Origin: Oscheius dolichura
Lineage: Eukaryota; Nematoda; Chromadorea; Rhabditida; Rhabditidae
Length of the DNA stretch: 64,000 nt
Assembly (NCBI GenBank): GCA_932521035.1
Contig: CAKOAU010000007.1
Coordinates: forward strand, 1-64,000
Direction of reading: 5' to 3'
Shown: positions 22,000 to 35,800 of the stretch, in pieces
How the letters are laid out: every line of letters starts with the position of its first letter
Position numbering within the stretch: position 1 is the stretch's first letter
The notes under the pieces: generated by a model
What the model saw: the letters and a program-made list of their open reading frames with translations, nothing else
Told to the model about the DNA's origin: nothing
The model's database searches: none
Program-made: the position numbers and the translations under genes

Positions 22000-24900
22000 A
22001 TGTTCCGAGGGGCTCTGCGGTGGACGCGTACTTTTTGTTACATTTTTTACGCTGTTGGTGGTTTCAGTGGGGTCGTGGAATGTTCCGAGGGGCTCTGCGG
22101 TGGACGCGTACTTTTTGTTACATTTTTTACGCTGTTGGTGGTTTCAGTGGGGTCGTGGAATGTTCCGAGGGGCTCTGCGGTGGACGCGTACTTTTTGTTA
22201 CATTTTTTACGCTGGTGGTGGATTCAGCGGGGTCGTGGAATGTTCCGAGGGGCTCTGCGGTGGACCCGTACTTTTTGTTACATTTTTTACGCTGTTGGTG
22301 GTTTCAGTGGGGTCGTGGAATGTTCCGAGGGGCTCTGCGGTGGACGCGTACTTTTTGTTACATTTTTTACGCTGGTGGAATGTTCTGATTGGGTCTGCGG
22401 TGGACGCGTACTTTTTGTTACATTTTTTACGCTGGTGGAATGTTCTGATTGGGTCTGCGGTGGACGCGTACTTTTTGTTACATTTTTTACGCTGTTGGTG
22501 GTTTCAGTGAGGTCGTGGAATGTTCCGAGGGGCTCTCCGGTGGACGCGTTCTTTTTGTTACATTTTTTATGCTGGTAGTGTCTTCAGTGGGGTCGTGGAA
22601 TGTTCCGAGGGGCTCTGCGGTGGACGCGTACTTTTTGTTACATTTTTTACGCTGGTGGTGGTTTCAGTGGGGTCGTGGAATGTTCCGAGGGGCTCTGCGG
22701 TGGACGCGTTCTTTTTGTTACATTTTTTATGCTGGTAGTGTCTTCAGTGGGGTCGTGGAATGTTCCGAGGGGCTCGCGGTGGACGCGTACTTTTTGTTAC
22801 ATTTTTTACGCTGGTGGTGGTTTCAGTGGGGTCGTGGAATGTTCCGAGGGGCTCTGCGGTGGACGCGTACTTTTTGTTACATTTTTTACGCTGGTGGTGG
22901 ATTCAGCGGGGTCGTGGAATGTTCCGAGGGGCTCTGCGGTGGACGCGTACTTTTTGTTACATTTTTTACGCTGGTAGTGTCTTCAGTGGGGTCGTGGAAT
23001 GTTCCGAGGGGCTGTGCGGTGGACGCGTACTTTTTGTTACATTTTTTACGCTGGTGGAATGTTCTGATTGGGTCTGCGGTGGACGCGTACTTTTTGTTAC
23101 ATTTTTTATGCTGGTAGTGTCTTCAGTGGGGTCGTGGAATGTTCCGAGGGGCTCTGCGGTGGACGCGTACTTTTTGTTACATTTTTTACGCTGGTGGTGG
23201 TTTCAGTGGGGTCGTGGAATGTTCCGAGGGGCTCTGCGGTGGACGCGTACTTTTTGTTACATTTTTTACGCTGGTGGTGGTTTCAGTGGGGTCGTGGAAT
23301 GTTCCGAGGGGCTCTGCGGTGGACGCGTACTTTTTGTTACATTTTTTACGCTGGTGGTGGTTTCACTGGGGTCTCCGGTGGACGCGTACTTTTTGTTACA
23401 TTTTTTACGCTGGTGGTGGTTTCACTGGGGTCTCCGGTGGACGCGTACTTTTTGTTACATTTTTTACGCTGGTGGAATGTTCTGATTGGGTCTGCGGTGG
23501 ACGCGTACTTTTTGTTACATTTTTTACGCTGTTGGTGGTTTCAGTGGGGTCGTGGAATGTTCCGAGGGGCTCCCCGGTGGACGCGTTCTTTTTGTTACAT
23601 TTTTTATGCTGGTAGTGTCTTCAGTGGGGTCGTGGAATGTTCCGAGGGGCTCTGCGGTGGATGCGTACTTTTTGTTACATTTTTTACGCTGTTGCTGGTT
23701 TCAGTGGGGTCGTGGAATGTTCCGAGGGGCTCTGCGGTGGACGCGTACTTTTTGTTACATTTTTTACGCTGGTGGTGGTTTCACTGGGGTCTCCGGTGGA
23801 CGCGTACTTTTTGTTACATTTTTTACGCTGGTGGTGGTTTCAGTGGGGTCGTGGAATGTTCCGAGGGGCTCTGCGGTGGACGCGTACTTTTTGTTACATT
23901 TTTTACGCTGGTGGTGGTTTCAGTGGGGTCGTGGAATGTTCCGAGGGGCTCTGCGGTGGACGCGTTCTTTTTGTTACATTTTTTATGCTGGTAGTGTCTT
24001 CAGTGGGGTCGTGGAATGTTCCGAGGGGCTCGCGGTGGACGCGTACTTTTTGTTACATTTTTTACGCTGGTGGTGGTTTCAGTGGGGTCGTGGAATGTTC
24101 CGAGGGGCTCTGCGGTGGACGCGTACTTTTTGTTACATTTTTTACGCTGGTGGTGGTTTCACTGGGGTCTCCGGTGGACGCGTACTTTTTGTTACATTTT
24201 TTACGCTGGTGGTGGATTCAGCGGGGTCGTGGAATGTTCCGAGGGGCTCTGCGGTGGACGCGTACTTTTTGTTACATTTTTTACGCTGGTGGAATGTTCT
24301 GATTGGGTCTGCGGTGGACGCGTACTTTTTGTTACATTTTTTATGCTGGTAGTGTCTTCAGTGGGGTCGTGGAATGTTCCGAGGGGCTCTGCGGTGGACG
24401 CGTACTTTTTGTTACATTTTTTGCGCTGGTGGTGGTTTCAGTGGGGTCGTGGAATGTTCCGAGGGGCTCTGCGGTGGACGCGTACTTTTTGTTACATTTT
24501 TTACGCTAGTGGTGGTTTCAGTGGGGTCGTGGAATGTTCCGAGGGGCTCTGCGGTGGACGCGTACTTTTTGTTACATTTTTTACGCTGGTGGTGGTTTCA
24601 GTGGGGTCGTGGAATGTTCCGAGGGGCTCTGCGGTGGCCGCGTTCTTTTTGTTACATTTTTTATGCTGGTAGTGTCTTCAGTGGGGTCGTGGAATGTTCC
24701 GAGGGGTTCGCGGTGGACGCGTACTTTTTGTTACATTTTTTACGCTGGTGGTGGTTTCAGTGGGGTCGTGGAATGTTCCGAGGGGCTCTGCGGTGGACGC
24801 GTACTTTTTGTTACATTTTTTACGCTGGTGGTGGTTTCACTGGGGTCTCCGGTGGACGCGTACTTTTTGTTACATTTTTTACGCTGGTGGTGGATTCAGC

Positions 24901-27900
24901 GGGGTCGTGGAATGTTCCGAGGGGCTCTGCGGTGGACGCGTACTTTTTGTTACATTTTTTACGCTGGTGGTGGTTTCAGTGGGGTCTCCGGTGGACGCGT
25001 ACTTTTTGTTACATTTTTTACGCTGGTGGAATGTTCTGATTGGGTCTGCGGTGGACGCGTACTTTTTGTTACATTTTTTACGCTGGTGGAATGTTCTGAT
25101 TGGGTCTGCGGTGGACGCGTACTTTTTGTTACATTTTTTACGCTGGTAGTGTCTTCAGCGGGGTCGTGGAATGTTCCGAGGGGCTGTGCGGTGGACGCGT
25201 ACTTTTTGTTACATTTTTTACGCTGGTGGTGGATTCAGCGGGGTCGTGGAATGTTCCAAGGGGCTCTGCGGTGGACGCGTACTTTTTGTTACATTTTTTA
25301 CGCTGGTGGTGGATTCAGCGGGGTCGTGGAATGTTCCGAGGGGCTCTGCGGTGGACCCGTACTTTTTGTTACATTTTTTACGCTGTTGGTGGTTTCAGTG
25401 GGGTCGTGGAATGTTCCGAGGGGCTCTGCGGTGGACGCGTACTTTTTGTTACATTTTTTATGCTGGTAGTGTCTTCAGTGGGGTCGTGGAATGTTCCGAG
25501 GGGCTCTGCGGTGGACGCGTACTTTTTGTTACATTTTTTACGCTGTTGGTGGTTTCAGTGGGGTCGTGGAATGTTCCGAGGGGCTCTGCGGTGGCCGCGT
25601 TCTTTTTGTTACATTTTTTATGCTGGTAGTGTCTTCAGTGGGGTCGTGGAATGTTCCGAGGGGCTCTGCGGTGGACGCGTACTTTTTGTTACATTTTTTA
25701 CGCTGTTGGTGGTTTCAGTGGGGTCGTGGAATGTTCCGAGGGGCTCTGCGGTGGACGCGTACTTTTTGTTACATTTTTTACGCTGTTGGTGGTTTCAGTG
25801 GGGTCGTGGAATGTTCCGAGGGGCTCTGCGGTGGACGCGTACTTTTTGTTACATTTTTTACGCTGGTGGTGGATTCAGCGGGGTCGTGGAATGTTCCGAG
25901 GGGCTCTGCGGTGGACCCGTACTTTTTGTTACATTTTTTACGCTGTTGGTGGTTTCAGTGGGGTCGTGGAATGTTCCGAGGGGCTCTGCGGTGGACGCGT
26001 ACTTTTTGTTACATTTTTTACGCTGGTGGAATGTTCTGATTGGGTCTGCGGTGGACGCGTACTTTTTGTTACATTTTTTACGCTGGTGGAATGTTCTGAT
26101 TGGGTCTGCGGTGGACGCGTACTTTTTGTTACATTTTTTACGCTGTTGGTGGTTTCAGTGGGGTCGTGGAATGTTCCGAGGGGCTCTCCGGTGGACGCGT
26201 TCTTTTTGTTACATTTTTTATGCTGGTAGTGTCTTCAGTGGGGTCGTGGAATGTTCCGAGGGGCTCTGCGGTGGACGCGTACTTTTTGTTACATTTTTTA
26301 CGCTGGTGGTGGTTTCAGTGGGGTCGTGGAATGTTCCGAGGGGCTCTGCGGTGGACGCGTTCTTTTTGTTACATTTTTTATGCTGGTAGTGTCTTCAGTG
26401 GGGTCGTGGAATGTTCCGAGGGGCTCGCGGTGGACGCGTACTTTTTGTTACATTTTTTACGCTGGTGGTGGTTTCAGTGGGGTCGTGGAATGTTCCGAGG
26501 GGCTCTGCGGTGGACGCGTACTTTTTGTTACATTTTTTACGCTGGTGGTGGATTCAGCGGGGTCGTGGAATGTTCCGAGGGGCTCTGCGGTGGACGCGTA
26601 CTTTTTGTTACATTTTTTACGCTGGTAGTGTCTTCAGTGGGGTCGTGGAATGTTCCGAGGGGCTGTGCGGTGGACGCGTACTTTTTGTTACATTTTTTAC
26701 GCTGGTGGAATGTTCTGATTGGGTCTGCGGTGGACGCGTACTTTTTGTTACATTTTTTATGCTGGTAGTGTCTTCAGTGGGGTCGTGGAATGTTCCGAGG
26801 GGCTCTGCGGTGGACGCGTACTTTTTGTTACATTTTTTACGCTGGTGGTGGTTTCAGTGGGGTCGTGGAATGTTCCGAGGGGCTCTGCGGTGGACGCGTA
26901 CTTTTTGTTACATTTTTTACGCTGGTGGTGGTTTCAGTGGGGTCGTGGAATGTTCCGAGGGGCTCTGCGGTGGACGCGTACTTTTTGTTACATTTTTTAC
27001 GCTGGTGGTGGTTTCACTGGGGTCTCCGGTGGACGCGTACTTTTTGTTACATTTTTTACGCTGGTGGAATGTTCTGATTGGGTCTGCGGTGGACGCGTAC
27101 TTTTTGTTACATTTTTTACGCTGTTGGTGGTTTCAGTGGGGTCGTGGAATGTTCCGAGGGGCTCCCCGGTGGACGCGTTCTTTTTGTTACATTTTTTATG
27201 CTGGTAGTGTCTTCAGTGGGGTCGTGGAATGTTCCGAGGGGCTCTGCGGTGGATGCGTACTTTTTGTTACATTTTTTACGCTGTTGCTGGTTTCAGTGGG
27301 GTCGTGGAATGTTCCGAGGGGCTCTGCGGTGGACGCGTACTTTTTGTTACATTTTTTACGCTGGTGGTGGTTTCACTGGGGTCTCCGGTGGACGCGTACT
27401 TTTTGTTACATTTTTTACGCTGGTGGTGGTTTCAGTGGGGTCGTGGAATGTTCCGAGGGGCTCTGCGGTGGACGCGTACTTTTTGTTACATTTTTTACGC
27501 TGGTGGTGGTTTCAGTGGGGTCGTGGAATGTTCCGAGGGGCTCTGCGGTGGACGCGTTCTTTTTGTTACATTTTTTATGCTGGTAGTGTCTTCAGTGGGG
27601 TCGTGGAATGTTCCGAGGGGCTCGCGGTGGACGCGTACTTTTTGTTACATTTTTTACGCTGGTGGTGGTTTCAGTGGGGTCGTGGAATGTTCCGAGGGGC
27701 TCTGCGGTGGACGCGTACTTTTTGTTACATTTTTTACGCTGGTGGTGGTTTCACTGGGGTCTCCGGTGGACGCGTACTTTTTGTTACATTTTTTACGCTG
27801 GTGGTGGATTCAGCGGGGTCGTGGAATGTTCCGAGGGGCTCTGCGGTGGACGCGTACTTTTTGTTACATTTTTTACGCTGGTGGAATGTTCTGATTGGGT

Positions 27901-28125
27901 CTGCGGTGGACGCGTACTTTTTGTTACATTTTTTATGCTGGTAGTGTCTTCAGTGGGGTCGTGGAATGTTCCGAGGGGCTCTGCGGTGGACGCGTACTTT
28001 TTGTTACATTTTTTACGCTGGTGGTGGTTTCAGTGGGGTCGTGGAATGTTCCGAGGGGCTCTGCGGTGGACGCGTACTTTTTGTTACATTTTTTACGCTA
28101 GTGGTGGTTTCAGTGGGGTCGTGGA
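20883..28125 (+). repeat. B higher-order repeat, 3,651 bp (two tandem copies)
   Basis: Copy one spans about 20,883-24,533 and copy two about 24,534-28,125. The rare variant tgttccaagg is at 21,601 and 25,252 (offset 3,651). Later in the unit the rare acgctagtgg is at 24,501 and 28,093 (offset 3,592). The 59-bp shortfall is the loss of one 59-bp unit in copy two: copy one has two such units in tandem at 23,354, copy two has one near 27,005. Apart from a few substitutions the monomer order is the same. Confidence 0.87.
23354..23471 (+). repeat. Two tandem 59-bp B derivatives
   Basis: Units at 23,354-23,412 and 23,413-23,471 read gtggtggtttcactggggtc followed directly by tccggtggacgcg. Compared with the 80-bp form they lack 21 bp (gtggaatgttccgagg and neighbours) between ggggtc and ggggctc, consistent with a deletion between short direct repeats. 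The linked changes cagtgg to cactgg and tgcgg to tccgg mark them as one lineage. The 59-bp form recurs singly throughout B. Confidence 0.9.
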
Positions 28126-28333
28126 ATGTTCCGAGGGGCTCTGCGGTGGACGCGTACTTTTTGTTACATTTTTTACGCTGGTGGTGGTTTCAGTGGGGTC
28201 GTGGAATGTTCCGAGGGGCTCTGCGGTGGACGCGTACTTTTTGTTACATTTTTTACGCTGGTGGTGGTTTCACTGGGGTCTCCGGTGGACGCGTACTTTT
28301 TGTTACATTTTTTACGCTGGTGGAATGTTCTGA

Positions 28334-31300
28334 TTGGGTCTGCGGTGGACGCGTACTTTTTGTTACATTTTTTACGCTGTTGGTGGTTTCAGTGGGGTCG
28401 TGGAATGTTCCGAGGGGCTCTCCGGTGGACGCGTTCTTTTTGTTACATTTTTTATGCTGGTAGTGTCTTCAGTGGGGTCGTGGAATGTTCCGAGGGGCTC
28501 TGCGGTGGACGCGTACTTTTTGTTACATTTTTTACGCTGTTGCTGGTTTCAGTGGGGTCGTGGAATGTTCCGAGGGGCTCTGCGGTGGACGCGTACTTTT
28601 TGTTCCATTTTTTACGCTGGTGGTGGTTTCAGTGGGGTCGTGGAATGTTCCGAGGGGCTCTGCGGTGGACGCGTACTTTTTGTTCCATTTTTTACGCTGG
28701 TGGTGGTTTCAGTGGGGTCGTGGAATGTTCTGATTGGGTCTGCGGTGGACGCGTACTTTTTGTTACATTTTTTACGCTGTTGGTGGTTTCAGTGGGGTCG
28801 TGGAATGTTCCGAGGGGCTCTGCGGTGGACGCGTACTTTTTGTTACATTTTTTACGCTGGTGGTGGTTTCAGTGGGGTCGTGGAATGTTCCGAGGGGCTC
28901 TGCGGTGGACGCGTTCTTTTTGTTCCATTTTTTACGCTGGTGGAATGTTCTGATTGGGTTTGCGGTGGACGCGTACTTTTTGTTACATTTTTTACGCTGG
29001 TGGTGGTTTCAGTGGGGTCGTGGAATGTTCCGAGGGGCTCTGCGGTGGACGCGTACTTTTTGTTACATTTTTTACGCTGGTGGTGGTTTCAGTGGGGTCG
29101 TGGAATGTTCCGAGGGGCTCTGCGGTGGACGCGTTCTTTTTGTTACATTTTTTATGCTGGTAGTGTCTTCAGTGGGGTCGTGGAATGTTCCGAGGGGCTC
29201 TGCGGTGGACGCGTACTTTTTGTTACATTTTTTACGCTGGTGGTGGTTTCACTGGGGTCTCCGGTGGACGCGTACTTTTTGTTACATTTTTTACGCTGGT
29301 GGCGGATTCAGTGGGGTCGTGGAATGTTCCGAGGGGCTCTGCGGTGGACGCGTACTTTTTGTTACATTTTTTACGCTGGTGGTGGTTTCAGTGGGGTCGT
29401 GGAATGTTCCGAGGGGCTCTCCGGTGGACGCGTACTTTTTGTTACATTTTTTACGCTGGTAGTGTCTTCAGTGGGGTCGTGGAATGTTCCGAGGGGCTCT
29501 GCGGTGGACGCGTACTTTTTGTTACATTTTTTACGCTGGTAGTGTCTTCAGTGGGGTCGTGGAATGTTCCGAGGGGCTCTCCGGTGGACGCGTTCTTTTT
29601 GTTACATTTTTTATGCTGGTAGTGTCTTCAGTGGGGTCGTGGAATGTTCCGAGGGGCTCTGCGGTGGACGCGTTCTTTTTGTTACATTTTTTATGCTGGT
29701 AGTGTCTTCAGTGGGGTCGTGGAATGTTCCGAGGGGCTCGCGGTGGACGCGTACTTTTTGTTACATTTTTTACGCTGGTGGTGGTTTCAGTGGGGTCGTG
29801 GAATGTTCCGAGGGGCTCTGCGGTGGACGCGTACTTTTTGTTACATTTTTTACGCTGGTGGTGGTTTCACTGGGGTCTCCGGTGGACGCGTACTTTTTGT
29901 TACATTTTTTACGCTGGTGGTGGATTCAGCGGGGTCGTGGAATGTTCCGAGGGGCTCTGCGGTGGACGCGTACTTTTTGTTACATTTTTTACGCTGGTAG
30001 TGTCTTCAGTGGGGTCGTGGAATGTTCCGAGGGGCTGTGCGGTGGACGCGTACTTTTTGTTACATTTTTTACGCTGGTGGAATGTTCTGATTGGGTCTGC
30101 GGTGGACGCGTACTTTTTGTTACATTTTTTATGCTGGTAGTGTCTTCAGTGGGGTCGTGGAATGTTCCGAGGGGCTCTGCGGTGGACGCGTACTTTTTGT
30201 TACATTTTTTACGCTGGTGGTGGTTTCAGTGGGGTCGTGGAATGTTCCGAGGGGCTCTGCGGTGGACGCGTACTTTTTGTTACATTTTTTACGCTGGTGG
30301 TGGTTTCAGTGGGGTCGTGGAATGTTCCGAGGGGCTCTGCGGTGGACGCGTACTTTTTGTTACATTTTTTACGCTGGTGGTGGTTTCACTGGGGTCTCCG
30401 GTGGACGCGTACTTTTTGTTACATTTTTTACGCTGGTGGAATGTTCTGATTGGGTCTGCGGTGGACGCGTACTTTTTGTTACATTTTTTACGCTGTTGGT
30501 GGTTTCAGTGGGGTCGTGGAATGTTCCGAGGGGCTCTCCGGTGGACGCGTTCTTTTTGTTACATTTTTTATGCTGGTAGTGTCTTCAGTGGGGTCGTGGA
30601 ATGTTCCGAGGGGCTCTGCGGTGGACGCGTACTTTTTGTTACATTTTTTACGCTGTTGCTGGTTTCAGTGGGGTCGTGGAATGTTCCGAGGGGCTCTGCG
30701 GTGGACGCGTACTTTTTGTTCCATTTTTTACGCTGGTGGTGGTTTCAGTGGGGTCGTGGAATGTTCCGAGGGGCTCTGCGGTGGACGCGTACTTTTTGTT
30801 CCATTTTTTACGCTGGTGGTGGTTTCAGTGGGGTCGTGGAATGTTCTGATTGGGTCTGCGGTGGACGCGTACTTTTTGTTACATTTTTTACGCTGTTGGT
30901 GGTTTCAGTGGGGTCGTGGAATGTTCCGAGGGGCTCTGCGGTGGACGCGTACTTTTTGTTACATTTTTTACGCTGGTAGTGTCTTCAGTGGGGTCGTGGA
31001 ATGTTCCGAGGGGCTGTGCGGTGGACGCGTACTTTTTGTTACATTTTTTACGCTGGTGGTGGTTTCAGTGGGGTCGTGGAATGTTCCGAGGGGCTCTCCG
31101 GTGGACGCGTTCTTTTTGTTACATTTTTTACGCTGTTGCTGGTTTCAGTGGGGTCGTGGAATGTTCCGAGGGGCTGTGCGGTGGACGCGTACTTTTTGTT
31201 ACATTTTTTACGCTGGTGGAATGTTCTGATTGGGTCTGCGGTGGACGCGTACTTTTTGTTACATTTTTTACGCTGTTGGTGGTTTCAGTGGGGTCGTGGA

Positions 31301-32800
31301 ATGTTCCGAGGGGCTCTCCGGTGGACGCGTTCTTTTTGTCACATTTTTTATGCTGGTAGTGTCTTCAGTGGGGTCGTGGAATGTTCCGAGGGGCTCTGCG
31401 GTGGACGCGTACTTTTTGTTCCATTTTTTACGCTGGTGGTGGTTTCAGTGGGGTCGTGGAATGTTCCGAGGGGCTCTGCGGTGGACGCGTACTTTTTGTT
31501 CCATTTTTTACGCTGGTGGTGGTTTCAGTGGGGTCGTGGAATGTTCCGAGGGGCTCTGCGGTGGACGCGTACTTTTTGTTACATTTTTTACGCTGGTAGT
31601 GTCTTCAGTGGGGTCGTGGAATGTTCCGAGGGGCTGTGCGGTGGACGCGTACTTTTTGTTACATTTTTTACGCTGGTGGTGGTTTCAGTGGGGTCGTGGA
31701 ATGTTCCGAGGGGCTCTCCGGTGGACGCGTACTTTTTGTTACATTTTTTACGCTGTTGGTGGTTTCAGTGGGGTCGTGGAATGTTCCGAGGGGCTCTGCG
31801 GTGGACGCGTACTTTTTGTTACATTTTTTACGCTGGTAGTGTCTTCAGTGGGGTCGTGGAATGTTCCGAGGGGCTGTGCGGTGGACGCGTACTTTTTGTT
31901 ACATTTTTTACGCTGGTGGTGGTTTCAGTGGGGTCGTGGAATGTTCCGAGGGGCTCTCCGGTGGACGCGTTCTTTTTGTTACATTTTTTACGCTGTTGCT
32001 GGTTTCAGTGGGGTCGTGGAATGTTCCGAGGGGCTGTGCGGTGGACGCGTACTTTTTGTTACATTTTTTACGCTGGTGGCGGATTCAGTGGGGTCGTGGA
32101 ATGTTCCGAGGGGCTCTGCGGTGGACGCGTACTTTTTGTTCCATTTTTTACGCTGGTGGAATGTTCTGATTGGGTTTGCGGTGGACGCGTACTTTTTGTT
32201 ACATTTTTTACGCTGGTGGTGGTTTCAGTGGGGTCGTGGAATGTTCCGAGGGGCTCTGCGGTGGACGCGTACTTTTTGTTACATTTTTTACGCTGGTGGT
32301 GGTTTCAGTGGGGTCGTGGAATGTTCCGAGGGGCTCTGCGGTGGACGCGTTCTTTTTGTTACATTTTTTATGCTGGTAGTGTCTTCAGTGGGGTCGTGGA
32401 ATGTTCCGAGGGGCTCTGCGGTGGACGCGTACTTTTTGTTACATTTTTTACGCTGGTGGTGGTTTCACTGGGGTCTCCGGTGGACGCGTACTTTTTGTTA
32501 CATTTTTTACGCTGGTGGCGGATTCAGTGGGGTCGTGGAATGTTCCGAGGGGCTCTGCGGTGGACGCGTACTTTTTGTTACATTTTTTACGCTGGTGGTG
32601 GTTTCAGTGGGGTCGTGGAATGTTCCGAGGGGCTCTCCGGTGGACGCGTACTTTTTGTTACATTTTTTACGCTGGTAGTGTCTTCAGTGGGGTCGTGGAA
32701 TGTTCCGAGGGGCTCTGCGGTGGACGCGTACTTTTTGTTACATTTTTTACGCTGGTAGTGTCTTCAGTGGGGTCGTGGAATGTTCCGAGGGGCTCTGCGG
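28334..32800 (+). repeat. B segmental duplications at 2,116 and 3,216 bp offsets
   Basis: Monomers carrying ttgttccatttttta (a-to-c in ttacat) mark this domain. The order of variants from about 28,334 to 28,950 recurs from about 30,450 (offset 2,116). The order from about 28,954 to 29,700 recurs from about 32,170 (offset 3,216), including the gggtttgcgg form of the 60-bp unit. Part of 29,724-30,450 also repeats 26,411-27,078. Boundaries are approximate. Confidence 0.7.
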
Positions 32801-35800
32801 TGGACGCGTACTTTTTGTTACATTTTTTACGCTGGTGGAATGTTCTGATTGGGTCTGCGGTGGACGGGTACTTTTTGTTACATTTTTTACGCTGTTGCTG
32901 GTTTCAGTGGGGTCGTGGAATGTTCCGAGGGGCTGTGCGGTGGACGCGTACTTTTTGTTACATTTTTTACGCTGGTGGCGGATTCAGTGGGGTCGTGGAA
33001 TGTTCCGAGGGGCTCTGCGGTGGACGCGTACTTTTTGTTCCATTTTTTACGCTGGTGGAATGTTCTGATTGGGTTTGCGGTGGACGCGTACTTTTTGTTA
33101 CATTTTTTACGCAGGTGGTGGTTTCAGTGGGGTCGTGGAATGTTCCGAGGGGCTCTGCGGTGGACGCGTACTTTTTGTTACATTTTTTACGCTGGTGGTG
33201 GTTTCAGTGGGGTCGTGGAATGTTCCGAGGGGCTCTGCGGTGGACGCGTTCTTTTTGTTACATTTTTTACGCTGGTAGTGTCTTCAGTGGGGTCGTGGAA
33301 TGTTCCGAGGGGCTCTGCGGTGGACGCGTACTTTTTGTTACAGTTTTTACGCTGGTGGTGGTTTCACTGGGGTCTCCGGTGGACGCGTACTTTTTGTTAC
33401 ATTTTTTACGCTGGTGGTGGTTTCAGTGGGGTCGTGGAATGTTCCGAGGGGCTCTGCGGTGGACGCGTACTTTTTGTTACATTTTTTACGCTGGTGGTGG
33501 TTTCAGTGGGGTCGTGGAATGTTCCGAGGGGCTCTGCGGTGGACGCGTTCTTTTTGTTACATTTTTTACGCTGGTAGTGTCTTCAGTGGGGTCGTGGAAT
33601 GTTCCGAGGGGCTCTGCGGTGGACGCGTACTTTTTGTTACATTTTTTGCGCTGGTGGTGGATTCAGCGGGGTCGTGGAATGTTCCGAGGGGCTCTGCGGT
33701 GGACGCGTACTTTTTGTTACATTTTTTACGCTGGTGGCGGATTCAGTGGGGTCTCCGGTGGACGCGTACTTTTTGTTACATTTTTTACGCTGGTGGTGGT
33801 TTCAGTGGGGTCGTGGAATGTTCCGAGGGGCTCTGCGGTGGACGCGTACTTTTTGTTACATTTTTTACGCTGGTGGTGGTTTCACTGGGGTCTCCGGTGG
33901 ACGCGTACTTTTTGTTACATTTTTTACGCTGTTGGTGGTTTCAGTGGGGTCGTGGAATGTTCCGAGGGGCTCTGCGGTGGATGCGTACTTTTTGTTACAT
34001 TTTTTACGCTGGTGGTGGTTTCACTGGGGTCTCCGGTGGACGCGTACTTTTTGTTACATTTTTTACGCTGTTGGTGGTTTCAGTGGGGTCGTGGAATGTT
34101 CCGAGGGGCTCTGCGGTGGACGCGTACTTTTTGTTACATTTTTTATGCTGGTAGTGTCTTCAGTGGGGTCGTGGAATGTTCCGAGGGGCTCTGCGGTGGA
34201 CGCGTACTTTTTGTTACATTTTTTACGCTGGTGGTGGTTTCAGTGGGGTCGTGGAATGTTCCGAGGGGCTCTGCGGTGGACGCGTACTTTTTGTTACATT
34301 TTTTACGCTGGTGGTGGTTTCAGTGGGGTCGTGGAATGTTCCGAGGGGCTCTGCGGTGGACGCGTACTTTTTGTTACATTTTTTACGCTGTTGGTGGTTT
34401 CAGTGGGGTCGTGGAATGTTCCGAGGGGCTCTGCGGTGGACGCGTACATTTTGTTACATTTTTTACGCTGGTGGTGGTTTCAGTGGGGTCGTGGAATGTT
34501 CCGAGGGGCTCTGCGGTGGACGCGTACTTTTTGTTACATTTTTTACGCTGTTGGTGGTTTCAGTGGGGTCGTGGAATGTTCCGAGGGGCTCTGCGGTGGA
34601 CGCGTACATTTTGTTACATTTTTTACGCTGGTGGTGGTTTCAGTGGGGTCGTGGAATGTTCCGAGGGGCTCTGCGGTGGACGCGTACTTTTTGTTACATT
34701 TTTTACGCTGTTGGTGGTTTCAGTGGGGTCGTGGAATGTTCCGAGGGGCTCTGCGGTGGACGCGTACTTTTTGTTACATTTTTTACGCTGGTGGTGGTTT
34801 CAGTGGGGTCGTGGAATGTTCCGAGGGGCTCTGCGGTGGACGCGTACTTTTTGTTACATTTTTTACGCTGGTGGTGGTTTCACTGGGGTCTCCGGTGGAC
34901 GCGTACTTTTTGTTACATTTTTTACGCTGTTGGTGGTTTCAGTGGGGTCGTGGAATGTTCCGAGGGGCTCTGCGGTGGACGCGTACTTTTTGTTACATTT
35001 TTTATGCTGGTAGTGTCTTCAGTGGGGTCGTGGAATGTTCCGAGGGGCTCTGCGGTGGACGCGTACATTTTGTTACATTTTTTACGCTGGTGGTGGTTTC
35101 AGTGGGGTCGTGGAATGTTCCGAGGGGCTCTGCGGTGGACGCGTACTTTTTGTTACATTTTTTACGCTGTTGGTGGTTTCAGTGGGGTCGTGGAATGTTC
35201 CGAGGGGCTCTGCGGTGGACGCGTACTTTTTGTTACATTTTTTACGCTGGTGGTGGTTTCAGTGGGGTCGTGGAATGTTCCGAGGGGCTCTGCGGTGGAC
35301 GCGTACTTTTTGTTCCATTTTTTACGCTGGTGGTGGTTTCACTGGGGTCTCCGGTGGACGCGTACTTTTTGTTACATTTTTTACGCTGTTGGTGGTTTCA
35401 GTGGGGTCGTGGAATGTTCCGAGGGGCTCTGCGGTGGACGCGTACTTTTTGTTACATTTTTTATGCTGGTAGTGTCTTCAGTGGGGTCGTGGAATGTTCC
35501 GAGGGGCTCTGCGGTGGACGCGTACTTTTTGTTACATTTTTTACGCTGGTGGTGGTTTCAGTGGGGTCGTGGAATGTTCCGAGGGGCTCTGCGGTGGACG
35601 CGTACTTTTTGTTACATTTTTTACGCTGGTGGTGGTTTCAGTGGGGTCGTGGAATGTTCCGAGGGGCTCTGCGGTGGACGCGTACTTTTTGTTACATTTT
35701 TTACGCTGTTGGTGGTTTCAGTGGGGTCGTGGAATGTTCCGAGGGGCTCTGCGGTGGACGCGTACTTTTTGTTACATTTTTTACGCTGTTGGTGGTTTCA

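Noticed and set aside
20883-28125. Assembly duplication as the cause of the 3,651-bp tandem repeat
   Set aside because: The copies differ by a whole 59-bp unit and by several substitutions, so they are not a simple duplicated contig. I cannot exclude local misassembly without reads.
32401-35013. 870-codon open frame and many similar long frames in satellite B
   Set aside because: The same DNA also has long open frames in other plus-strand frames, the unit is not a multiple of three, and lengths depend only on where variant monomers carry a stop. No conserved domain, codon bias or gene structure is visible, so I did not call genes.
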